The notes under the pieces were generated by a model. That model did not search any database. It was not told the origin of the DNA and saw only the letters and a list, made by a program, of their open reading frames with translations. This document shows positions 35,690-43,430 of a stretch of 64,000 nt of DNA, piece after piece. The stretch's first letter is position 1. Every line of letters begins with the position of its first letter. The stretch is from an uncultured Burkholderiales bacterium (GTDB lineage: Bacteria; Pseudomonadota; Gammaproteobacteria; Burkholderiales; Burkholderiaceae_C). Location of the stretch: positions 101,301 through 165,300 of the forward strand of contig CAIQHG010000079.1 in the NCBI GenBank assembly GCA_903871545.1, written 5' to 3'. The translations under genes and the position numbers were made by a program.

Positions 35690-35719
35690 TTGACAAAAGT
35701 CATGGGTTTTCCCTATACT
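35690..35719 (+). promoter_or_regulatory. Sigma-70-type promoter for the phasin gene
   Basis: TTGACA at 35690-35695 and TATACT at 35714-35719, separated by 18 bp, a near-consensus promoter. Transcription would start about 110 bp before the ATG and include the TAAC repeat in the leader. Confidence 0.65.
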
Positions 35720-35802
35720 TTAACAATACTATGTACTGTGAGCGAAGACTCCTGACTTAGACGGATTACTTGATTTTTAGAAATCCAATCACTTAAAGAA
35801 TT

Positions 35803-35826
35803 TAACTAACTAACTAACTAACTAAC
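35803..35826. repeat. TAAC tetranucleotide repeat, six copies
   Basis: Six perfect copies of TAAC directly precede the phasin ribosome site (GGAG at 35827-35830). The repeat is in the untranslated leader between the promoter and start codon. Confidence 0.9.
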
Positions 35827-35838
35827 GGAGCTCTCTAA

Positions 35839-36423
35839 ATGACAATGACGCCTGAACAAATCGCAGCTGCTAACAAAGCTAATATTGAAACTCTGGCTGG
35901 ACTAACTCACACTGCTGTAGCAGGCGTTGAAAAACTCATTGAACTTAATTTGGCAGCCACAAAATCGGCTATGTCAGACTCACACTCACAGGCTCACGCT
36001 GTCTTAAGCGTAAAAGACAGCCATGATTTGATTGCCTTACAAGCAAGCATTTTCCAGCCCTTTGCTGAAAAGTTAATGAGCTACAACCGTCACTTGTACG
36101 ATATCGCAACAGGAACAGGTCAAGACTTCAGTCACATTTTTGAGGGCAAATTGTCCGAAGCCCAGCACACGTTTCACGATTTTGTAGACTCAATGACAAA
36201 GAACGCACCCGCTGGTTCAGAAGCTACAGTCTCGGCCATTAAATCCGCTATTTCGACAGGAAATCAAGCTCTCGAGCAAGTGCAAAAGGCTGTGAAACAG
36301 GCCTCTGAAATGGCGGAATCTAACTTTAAATCAATGACCAACTCTGTCATGAACGCAACAACTGCTCAAGGAGCGAGCGCTTCAGCCTCGCCTGCTGCCA
36401 AAACCACTAGAAAACGTTCTTGA
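35839..36423 (+). CDS. phaP: Phasin family protein
   Basis: 194-residue, mostly helical amphipathic protein of the Phasin_2 family that coats polyhydroxyalkanoate granules. The start MTMTPEQIAAANKANIET is typical, followed by a helix (LIELNLAATKSAMSDSHS) and a low-complexity Ala-rich C-terminus ending in AAKTTRKRS, a basic tail common in betaproteobacterial phasins. It has its own promoter and terminator and so is monocistronic. No PHA synthase gene lies in the window. Confidence 0.92.
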   Translation: MTMTPEQIAAANKANIETLAGLTHTAVAGVEKLIELNLAATKSAMSDSHSQAHAVLSVKDSHDLIALQASIFQPFAEKLMSYNRHLYDIATGTGQDFSHIFEGKLSEAQHTFHDFVDSMTKNAPAGSEATVSAIKSAISTGNQALEQVQKAVKQASEMAESNFKSMTNSVMNATTAQGASASASPAAKTTRKRS

Positions 36424-36459
36424 TATTTAGTTTCCCTTAAACTAGCTATCTTCAAAATC

Positions 36460-36489
36460 TGCCCGTTTAAAAGTTAAACGGGCATTTTT
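36460..36489 (+). terminator. Rho-independent terminator after the phasin gene
   Basis: A perfect 11-bp stem (TGCCCGTTTAA / TTAAACGGGCA) with a 3-base loop at 36460-36484 followed by a T run. It lies 37 bp after the phasin stop. Confidence 0.92.
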
Positions 36490-36555
36490 ATCTGCACTCT
36501 CGGATTTGTAAAGTACGCAGTAAAATCCAGGCAATAATTTAAATTTGGAAGAACT

Positions 36556-37677
36556 GTGGACCAGGTAAGTGCTGTTGTTATTGGCGCGGGAGTGGTCGGT
36601 TTGGCTGTGGCTCGTGCGGTTGCAATTGAGTTAGCTAAGACTGAAAAAGATGCTACCGTTTTAATCCTGGAGCGTGCCTCTGGCATTGGCACTCAGACCA
36701 GCTCTAGGAATAGTGAGGTGATCCATGCGGGAATTTACTACCCAAAGAACTCCTTAAAAGCAAGGTTCTGCGTTGAAGGCCGCAATCTTCTTTATTCTTA
36801 CTTACAAGATAGAGGGTTACCTCACAAAAGAATCGGTAAATTAATTGTGGCCACCAATGCCGTTCAAGATCAGATGCTTTATTCGATCAATGAAAAAGCT
36901 CAGGCAAACGGCGTATCGGACCTGCAATTTTTGACAAAATCACAGGCTTTGGCTTTAGAACCCCAGCTATCTTGCACATCCGCTATTTTGTCGCCCAGTA
37001 CGGGAATTTTAGACACCCACAGCTATATGCTTAGTTTACAAGGTGATTTTGAAAATGCCGGTGGATCGGTGGTTTTTCAAACTGAGGTGGTAGCTGCTGA
37101 ACGAATTGAAGGGGCAATTGAACTTCAAACCAGTGCAGGAGACCGGTTGAGCGCAAAATGGGTCGTAAACTGCTCAGGACTCAAAGCGCCCCTCTTAGCC
37201 AAGTCGTTCAAAGGCTCAGAGCTGTCTCGACTTCCGAGTGCTCATTACGCTAAAGGAAACTATTTTCTCCTTCAAGGCAAATCCCCTTTTAACAGATTGA
37301 TCTATCCTGTGCCTGAGGCAGCCGGCTTGGGGGTGCATTTGACGCTTGATTTGGGTGGTCAAGTTAAATTTGGTCCAGATGTTGAATGGGTGGTAGATCC
37401 CGATAATTTAAATGTAGACCCAATGAGAGGGGAGCTCTTTTACTCAGCTGTGCGCACTTATTGGCCTGGCTTGCCAGGTGGATCATTGATACCAGGATAC
37501 GCAGGGGTTAGGCCCAAAATTAATAACGAAAATGAAGCTTCAGCGGATTTTGCGATTTCAGGGCCTGAGGAACATAATGTACCCGGACTGATTCATCTGT
37601 TTGGTATCGAGTCCCCTGGCATCACTAGTTCTTTGGCTCTTGCCAATGAGGTGGTCAATAGACTCAAGCAGAACTGA
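36556..37677 (+). CDS. FAD-dependent oxidoreductase, L-2-hydroxyglutarate dehydrogenase-like
   Basis: 373 residues from a GTG at 36556 preceded by GGAAG. The dinucleotide-binding motif is AVVIGAGVVGLAVARAVA at the N-terminus, followed by ERASGIGTQTSSRNSEVIHAG and IYYPKNSLKARFCVEGR, which are characteristic of the LhgO / L2HGDH group of the DAO superfamily. The FAD-closing motif is near the C-terminus (HLFGIESPGITSSLALA). It oxidises L-2-hydroxyglutarate or a similar 2-hydroxy acid and passes electrons to quinone or oxygen. It is a single-gene unit converging on pyrD. Confidence 0.9.
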   Translation: MDQVSAVVIGAGVVGLAVARAVAIELAKTEKDATVLILERASGIGTQTSSRNSEVIHAGIYYPKNSLKARFCVEGRNLLYSYLQDRGLPHKRIGKLIVATNAVQDQMLYSINEKAQANGVSDLQFLTKSQALALEPQLSCTSAILSPSTGILDTHSYMLSLQGDFENAGGSVVFQTEVVAAERIEGAIELQTSAGDRLSAKWVVNCSGLKAPLLAKSFKGSELSRLPSAHYAKGNYFLLQGKSPFNRLIYPVPEAAGLGVHLTLDLGGQVKFGPDVEWVVDPDNLNVDPMRGELFYSAVRTYWPGLPGGSLIPGYAGVRPKINNENEASADFAISGPEEHNVPGLIHLFGIESPGITSSLALANEVVNRLKQN

Positions 37678-37696
37678 TCAGCGAACATAAACTTCA

Positions 37697-37717
37697 TTTA
37701 AAGCTCTAAGCTTTAAA
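37697..37717. terminator. Candidate bidirectional terminator hairpin
   Basis: A perfect 9-bp stem (TTTAAAGCT / AGCTTTAAA) with loop CTA between the convergent LhgO-like and pyrD genes. There is no long U tract, so its strength is uncertain. Confidence 0.4.
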
Positions 37718-37724
37718 GAGTCAC

Positions 37725-38858
37725 TTACGTTTTAGCTTTTAACGCGTACGCAATCTCTTGAATTAAGCCGGGCCCCTTGTATATGAGGCCTGTATATATT
37801 TGGACCAAATTGGCGCCAGCCTTGATTTTTTCTAAAGCGTCTTTGGCAGACATTATTCCGCCGACTCCAATAATTACAAATTCCGGACCTAAAAGAGCCC
37901 TCATCTGACGAATTACTCTATTACTGGACTCAAAGACGGGTGAACCAGATAAGCCGCCCGTTTCATCAGCGTGCCTAAGACCTTCAACAGCCGATCGGGA
38001 GAGAGTTGTATTGGTTGCAATCAAACCCCACGCTGCAGGGCTGGAGGAGTTTTGAGAAAGACCTGAGGCTGACACTCTTTTCAAAGTGTTTGCAATGACT
38101 TCAATTTGAGAGTCATCAAGGTCGGGGGCAATTTTGAGGAACAACGGTACGTTCTTTGTATGAATCTTTGCCAACTTTAACCTCTCACCCTCCAGGCTCA
38201 TTAGCAGCTGTTCCAAAGCCTCATCATTTTGGAGAGATCGTAAATTCTTGGTATTGGGGCTGGATATATTAATGGTCACATAGTCTGCGTAGGGGTAAAC
38301 TTCTCTTAATCCGATCAGATAGTCAGCCCTAGCATCCTCCATGGGAGTCAACGCATTTTTGCCCACATTGAGCCCAATCAACATGGGGGGGGATCTTAAG
38401 TTTTTAGTCTTCTTTGTTGGATCGATTTGGTTTTTTAACTGAGCTTGTTTTACGTTATTTAAAAAAACCTCGAGTCCTAAATTGTTAAATCCAAACCTGT
38501 TAATGAGCGCGTTGGCTTGCTCAATCCTGAACATCCGGGGTTTTGGGTTCCCCGCCTGGGCCAAAGGAGTAACTGTCCCAACCTCAATGAACCCAAACCC
38601 CATTTGATCGAAAGCGTCAATGCACTGAGCATTTTTATCAAGCCCCGCCGCTAAACCGACTCTGTTGGGAAATGTGAGCCCGAGTAACTCTACTGGGTTA
38701 TCAACTCTGGATTGGCGGTATAGGGTGCGCAGTAAGGTGTGCTGAGTAGAGCTTAGGAACTTGAGTGTGATGTCATGAGCCGTCTCGCCGTCAAATGAAA
38801 AAAGCAGCGGACGTACAACTCTAGAGTAAAGAAAATTAACAAAAGCGGTTGGGAACAT
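37725..38858 (-). CDS. pyrD: Dihydroorotate dehydrogenase (quinone), class 2
   Basis: 377 residues from the ATG at 38858; the frame extends 31 codons further without homology. The N-terminal [20 protein letters not shown] forms the membrane-associated helix of class 2 enzymes. FMN-binding and catalytic segments include [45 protein letters not shown] and the late [31 protein letters not shown]. It oxidises dihydroorotate to orotate in pyrimidine synthesis. It is divergent from rpiA. Confidence 0.96.
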   Translation of the reverse strand: MFPTAFVNFLYSRVVRPLLFSFDGETAHDITLKFLSSTQHTLLRTLYRQSRVDNPVELLGLTFPNRVGLAAGLDKNAQCIDAFDQMGFGFIEVGTVTPLAQAGNPKPRMFRIEQANALINRFGFNNLGLEVFLNNVKQAQLKNQIDPTKKTKNLRSPPMLIGLNVGKNALTPMEDARADYLIGLREVYPYADYVTINISSPNTKNLRSLQNDEALEQLLMSLEGERLKLAKIHTKNVPLFLKIAPDLDDSQIEVIANTLKRVSASGLSQNSSSPAAWGLIATNTTLSRSAVEGLRHADETGGLSGSPVFESSNRVIRQMRALLGPEFVIIGVGGIMSAKDALEKIKAGANLVQIYTGLIYKGPGLIQEIAYALKAKT

Positions 38859-38992
38859 CAGATAATGAGTGCAAAAAAGAGAGCTTCCCCATTTTCTCAG
38901 ATCTTTCCCGCCTAAGGCACAGTTTCTTTCACAAATACCAATTATTCCCAACTATCACAAATCATGTTTAATCTCTTTGCTGGCTTTACCCA

Positions 38993-39679
38993 ATGACTCA
39001 AGATGAACTAAAGGCGCTTGTCGCACTAGAAGCACTTAAATACGTCCACGCAGGGGATTTAATTGGCGTTGGCACAGGATCGACTGTAAATCACTTCATA
39101 AAGGCGCTCGGTGCAAATCCCGTGCTTTGTAAAAGTCTGAAAGGGGCTGTTTCAAGCTCCGTTGCCACCACTCATTTACTGCAAGCAATAGGCTTATCTG
39201 TATGGGAGATGGACCAAGTAGAGTCTTTGAGCATCTACATTGACGGTGCAGATGAGATTGATCATAACGGGTTTATGGTTAAGGGAGGGGGAGCAGCACT
39301 TACTAGAGAGAAGATAGTTGCCTCAATAGCCAAAGAATTCATTTGCATCGCTGATGAAACCAAATTGGTTCAAACCTTGGGGCGATTTCCCCTGCCCGTA
39401 GAGGTCATTCCTATGGCCCAGGTGCAACTGATCAGGCAGTTCTCACAACTCGGTGCTCAAGCGGTATTGAGACTCAAAGACGGCAAACCATTGGTGACGG
39501 ATAATGGGCAGCATATCTTAGATGTGACTGGTTTAAAAATCGACAGGCCCCTGGATTTTGAATCTTTGGTCAATCAATGGCCGGGCGTAGTCACAGTGGG
39601 CGTTTTTGCGCACCAAAGAGCGGCAAAGTGCTTACTCGCCACCCCAGGGGGCGTTAAAACCTTAATCTTTAATTCCTAA
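38993..39679 (+). CDS. rpiA: Ribose-5-phosphate isomerase A
   Basis: 228 residues. Substrate-binding motifs are complete: LIGVGTGSTVNHFIKAL near residue 22, SLSIYIDGADEIDHNG near 78 with catalytic Asp residues, and VKGGGAALTREKIVA near 95 with the catalytic Glu. It interconverts ribose 5-phosphate and ribulose 5-phosphate in the pentose phosphate pathway. The stop overlaps the convergent prlC stop by 4 bp. Confidence 0.96.
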   Translation: MTQDELKALVALEALKYVHAGDLIGVGTGSTVNHFIKALGANPVLCKSLKGAVSSSVATTHLLQAIGLSVWEMDQVESLSIYIDGADEIDHNGFMVKGGGAALTREKIVASIAKEFICIADETKLVQTLGRFPLPVEVIPMAQVQLIRQFSQLGAQAVLRLKDGKPLVTDNGQHILDVTGLKIDRPLDFESLVNQWPGVVTVGVFAHQRAAKCLLATPGGVKTLIFNS

Positions 39680-41715
39680 CTTAGTTGCTCTTCTTGCATG
39701 CCCTGGTGTCTCATTAAAGCCTCTAAATCAGGCTCACGTCCTCTAAACGCTTTAAACGAATCAATGGCTGGTCTGGAGCTACCCACCTCTAATATGTTGA
39801 GTCTATAACGCCTGCCCGTATCTACGCTTGGTGCCCCGTTGGCCTGCACAGTCTCTTCAAAGGCCGCGTAAGCATCTGCACTGAGTACCTCTGCCCATTT
39901 GTAGCTGTAATAACCCGCGGCGTATCCTCCCGCAAAAATGTGGCTAAAACTATGCGGCGATCTGCTCCAGTCAGGGGTGGGTAAAACGGCAATTTCTTTT
40001 TTTATATCATTTAAGACTTCCATCACATCGGGGGAGCCAAGTGATGAGCTATGTAATTTCATGTCAAACAAAGAAAATTCAACTTGTCTAAGTGTTTGCA
40101 TTCCGCTTTGAAAGTTTTTAGCGGCGATCATTTTGTCGAAAAGCTCTCTTGGAAGAGGTGTGCCTGTTTGGACGTGCTCGGTCAGGCCTTGTAGCACTGT
40201 CCAGTCCCAACAAAAGTTCTCCATAAACTGGCTAGGCAGCTCCACCGCGTCCCACTCCACTCCTGAAATACCTGAGACATCGCGCTCGTTGATCTGCGTC
40301 AGTAGGTGGTGAAGCCCATGGCCAAATTCATGAAATAGCGTGATCACGTCATCATGGGTCAAAAGAGGCGGTGCACCATTGACCCCTTCTGCGAAATTAC
40401 AAACCAAATGAGCAACTGGGGTTTGTAATTTTTTTGTATCAGGGCGCAGCCAGCGTGCACGAACATCGTCCATCCAAGCCCCCCCGCGCTTGCCTTGCCT
40501 AGCGCTAGGGTCTAAGTAAAATTGACCTACCAGTGCGCCGTCTCTCTCAATTCTATAAAACTCAACACTTGTGTGCCAAATGGGGGATCTGTCTTTAGAG
40601 ATATTGACTTCAAAGAGTTTTTCAACTATTTTGAAAAGTCCTTGTAATACTTTCGGAGCTGGAAAATAGGCTTTTACCTCTTGGTCGCTAAAGGAGTAAC
40701 GAGCCTCCTTTAATTTCTCAGAAATGTAGGTCCAATCCCAAGGCTGGGGGTCTGCAAGATGAAGATGCTCTAGGGCGAAGCTTCTGAGTTCTTGAACATC
40801 ACGCTGTGCGTAGGGGGTAGCTCTTTTTGCCAGTGTGTACAAAAACTCAATCACCTCACTGGATGATTGAGCCATTTTTGTTGCCAATGAGAGCTCTGCA
40901 AAATGTGCAAATCCCAAAAGACTTGCCTCCTCAGCTCTTAGTTTTAAAGTTTCATCAATAATTGCAGTGTTATCAAAGCTAGGATCACCCTGATCGGAGG
41001 CTCGAGTGACGTAGGCTTTGTACATTATGTGTCTTAAATCTCTAGACTCAGCGTATTGCATCACAGGAAAATAGCATGGCATTTTTAATGATAATTTAAA
41101 TCCGGATTTCCCGGTTTCAGGATCCGAGCACAAGCTAGCTGCTTTAACGTCCTCGGGCACCCCAATCATTTCCTGCTCGCCTGCAATGTAGCTCCACTTA
41201 TCAGTTGCGTCTAAAACATTTTCACTGAATTTTTGAGACAATTCGGAGAGTCTTGACTGAATGTGTGCAAATCTGTCTTTGGCCGCCCCTTTGAGCTCAG
41301 CGCCCGATAAAACAAACCCTTTCAAGGCTTTTTTATGAGCCTCTCGTTGAACCGGATTTAATGATGCGGGGTCGATACTTTTGTACTTTTCAAATAATAA
41401 CTCGCTGCTTCCCAACTGAGTCCAAAAATCAGTGACCACGGGGAGGGTTTCATTGTAGGCACTTCGCAGCTCAGGGTTGTCAGCTACGCTACTTAGATGA
41501 TTGACTGCGCTCCAGGCACGGCTTAGTCGCTCAGTGCTCACATCTAAAACACTTGCAATGTCATTCCAAGAGGGCGCAAATTCAGGAGCAGTTACGGTAT
41601 TTAGGGCCGTCTTTGCCTGCTTAATAAGCTCGGTTATGCCAGGTAAGACTTGGTCAGGGGAAATCTGATCAAACAGGGGTAAGTCTTCAAAGTCAAGTAA
41701 AGCAGTGGAAGTCAT
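39676..41715 (-). CDS. prlC: Oligopeptidase A, M3 family metallopeptidase
   Basis: 679 residues, as expected of PrlC. The zinc site is TLFHEFGHGLHHLL (HExGH) near residue 465, with the downstream third ligand in WDAVELPSQFMENFCWD. The C-terminal FSHIFAGGYAAGYYSYKWAE segment is highly conserved. It degrades cytoplasmic peptides, including signal-peptide fragments. It is followed on the same strand, across 67 bp upstream, by folD, an order common in Burkholderiales. Confidence 0.95.
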   Translation of the reverse strand: MTSTALLDFEDLPLFDQISPDQVLPGITELIKQAKTALNTVTAPEFAPSWNDIASVLDVSTERLSRAWSAVNHLSSVADNPELRSAYNETLPVVTDFWTQLGSSELLFEKYKSIDPASLNPVQREAHKKALKGFVLSGAELKGAAKDRFAHIQSRLSELSQKFSENVLDATDKWSYIAGEQEMIGVPEDVKAASLCSDPETGKSGFKLSLKMPCYFPVMQYAESRDLRHIMYKAYVTRASDQGDPSFDNTAIIDETLKLRAEEASLLGFAHFAELSLATKMAQSSSEVIEFLYTLAKRATPYAQRDVQELRSFALEHLHLADPQPWDWTYISEKLKEARYSFSDQEVKAYFPAPKVLQGLFKIVEKLFEVNISKDRSPIWHTSVEFYRIERDGALVGQFYLDPSARQGKRGGAWMDDVRARWLRPDTKKLQTPVAHLVCNFAEGVNGAPPLLTHDDVITLFHEFGHGLHHLLTQINERDVSGISGVEWDAVELPSQFMENFCWDWTVLQGLTEHVQTGTPLPRELFDKMIAAKNFQSGMQTLRQVEFSLFDMKLHSSSLGSPDVMEVLNDIKKEIAVLPTPDWSRSPHSFSHIFAGGYAAGYYSYKWAEVLSADAYAAFEETVQANGAPSVDTGRRYRLNILEVGSSRPAIDSFKAFRGREPDLEALMRHQGMQEEQLS

Positions 41716-41782
41716 GTTGTTTCAGATTGGTTGGTGAACGAGAAGTAATATATTGATAGCTGAAAATATATTGTTTATTTTG

Positions 41783-42637
41783 TCATCTGCAGAGGTATTT
41801 CTCTGCTGAATCAAGCGTATTTTGCAAGAGCATAGTGATGGTCATGGGGCCAACTCCACCAGGCACTGGGGTGATGAAGCCGGCGACTTCGCTTACACCT
41901 GGGAAATCGACGTCTCCACACAGTCTGCCCTGATCGTCTCGGTTCATACCTACGTCAATGACGACAGCGCCTGGCTTGACCATGTCTTTGGTGAGTAAAT
42001 TTCTTTTGCCGACAGCGCAAACGATCACATCGGCTTGGAGTGTAATTTCTTTTAAATTGAGAGTAGAACTGTGGCAAATTGTGACAGTTGCTTTTTGTTC
42101 CAAAAGCATCAGCGCCATGGGTTTACCTACGATATCTGATCTGCCTAAAACGACAGCGTGTTTGCCCTTTAAGTCGTAATCTATGCTATCTAACATTTTC
42201 ATACAGCCGTAAGGCGTACACGGCCAAAAACCAGGCATCCCTTTGAGGAGCGCGCCTGCGCTAGAGATATGAAAACCGTCGACATCTTTTAGAGGGTCAA
42301 TTGATTCTATGACCCGGGTCGAGTTGATGTGATTGGGCAGGGGCAGTTGAACCAAAATCCCGTGTATTTTGGGGTCGCCGTTGAGCAGACGGATATGAGC
42401 GAGGAGTTCGTTCTCGGAGATGGTTTGGGGATAGGTGTCAAGGCTGGAGAAAAAACCAACCTCCTCACATGCCTTTACTTTGTTGCGAACGTAGACCTGA
42501 CTTGCTGGGTTTTCGCCCACCATAATCACAGCCAGACCTGGGGTCAGGCCTTTGGTTTTTAAAGTGGCGGCGCGCTGGGTAAGCGCAGCTCTTATGGATT
42601 TGGATAATTCGTTGCCGTTTATTAACTGTGCGGTCAT
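41783..42637 (-). CDS. folD: Bifunctional methylene-tetrahydrofolate dehydrogenase / cyclohydrolase
   Basis: 284 residues. Family motifs are all present: [20 protein letters not shown] near residue 36 with catalytic Tyr and Lys, GILVQLPLP near 95, [26 protein letters not shown] near 165 (NADP site) and the C-terminal [16 protein letters not shown]. It makes 10-formyl-THF from 5,10-methylene-THF. It is separated from the two-component genes by about 150 bp containing a long hairpin. Confidence 0.97.
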   Translation of the reverse strand: MTAQLINGNELSKSIRAALTQRAATLKTKGLTPGLAVIMVGENPASQVYVRNKVKACEEVGFFSSLDTYPQTISENELLAHIRLLNGDPKIHGILVQLPLPNHINSTRVIESIDPLKDVDGFHISSAGALLKGMPGFWPCTPYGCMKMLDSIDYDLKGKHAVVLGRSDIVGKPMALMLLEQKATVTICHSSTLNLKEITLQADVIVCAVGKRNLLTKDMVKPGAVVIDVGMNRDDQGRLCGDVDFPGVSEVAGFITPVPGGVGPMTITMLLQNTLDSAEKYLCR

Positions 42638-42705
42638 GAGATTTTAGGGGGTGGTTAAATGGGGGGGTAGTAAAAAAGTTACAAAAAACAGCTGTTCAAA
42701 CGAGA

Positions 42706-42750
42706 AGAGCTTCTACTATTAATGCCGTAGGCTTAAATAGTGGAAGCTCT
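42706..42750. terminator. Long hairpin between folD and the response-regulator gene
   Basis: AGAGCTTCTACTATT (42706-42720) pairs with AATAGTGGAAGCTCT (42736-42750) with one G-U or mismatch position and a 15-base loop. On the minus strand it lies 39 bp after the response-regulator stop and before folD, so it may end the kinase-regulator transcript. A clean U tract is missing, so an mRNA-protecting or regulatory role is also possible. Confidence 0.5.
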
Positions 42751-42789
42751 AAAACAGTAAAACCCATGAGGGGCGTAGCGCAGATCCAA

Positions 42790-43419
42790 TTATGCGGGTT
42801 TGGGCGCGCTTTGACCTAGTGCTATTTTAAGTAAGTCAGCCACAGTATTGGCATTTAGTTTTTCCATGATATTGGCCCTATGGGCTTCAACCGTTTTTAT
42901 GCTTATGCCTAAATCATCAGCAATTTGTTTATTTAAGCGTCCTGCCACGATCCGTTCAAGAACCTGGGTCTCGCGAGTGGTGAGTTTAGAGATGAGTGCG
43001 TGTCTGGAGGCGGCCTGCGAACTCTCGGAGAATGATTCCTTGGCAACTTCTAGCATACGCTCCACCACAGTGACCAACTGCTCTTCTTCGAAGGGTTTTT
43101 GTATGAAGTCTAGAGCACCTTTTTTCATGGTGTCCACGGCCATAGGCACGTCACCGTGACCTGTGATGAAAACAACGGGGAGGGGGGATTTTCGCTCTAT
43201 AAGACGCTCTTGTAATTCAAGACCAGTCATACCCCCCATGCGGATATCAACGATTAGGCACGCCACTTCTTTGGGGTCGTAGCGTCCCAGAAATGTCTCC
43301 CCTGAGTCAAAGCAGCGAACTCTATAGTCCTTGCCCTCTAAGAGCCATTGAAGTGAGTCGCGAACGGCCTCATCGTCATCAACCACATAAACCGTCCCCT
43401 TTTTGGGTATTAAACTCAT
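42790..43419 (-). CDS. FixJ-type response regulator
   Basis: 209 residues. The receiver domain has VYVVDDDEAVRDSLQWLLEG at the N-terminus, phospho-acceptor Asp in CLIVDIRMGG near residue 59 and Lys in DFIQKPFEEEQL near 109. The LuxR/NarL-type output helix-turn-helix is LTTRETQVLERIVAGRLNKQ, then IADDLGISIKTVEAHRANIM. It is encoded 11 bp after the PAS kinase and upstream of folD. As the pair lies divergent to aceE, it could control the pyruvate dehydrogenase operon; this is inference from position. Confidence 0.92.
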   Translation of the reverse strand: MSLIPKKGTVYVVDDDEAVRDSLQWLLEGKDYRVRCFDSGETFLGRYDPKEVACLIVDIRMGGMTGLELQERLIERKSPLPVVFITGHGDVPMAVDTMKKGALDFIQKPFEEEQLVTVVERMLEVAKESFSESSQAASRHALISKLTTRETQVLERIVAGRLNKQIADDLGISIKTVEAHRANIMEKLNANTVADLLKIALGQSAPKPA

Positions 43420-43430
43420 TCGTAACTCCG

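Larger units (their letters stand above)
35543..35838. other. Promoter and leader region of the phasin gene
   Basis: About 300 bp with no gene. It has an AT-rich first half, a sigma-70-like promoter at 35690-35719 and the TAAC tandem repeat just before the ribosome site. A GGTTTTTTAA stretch near 35671 is T-rich but has no clear stem. Confidence 0.6.
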
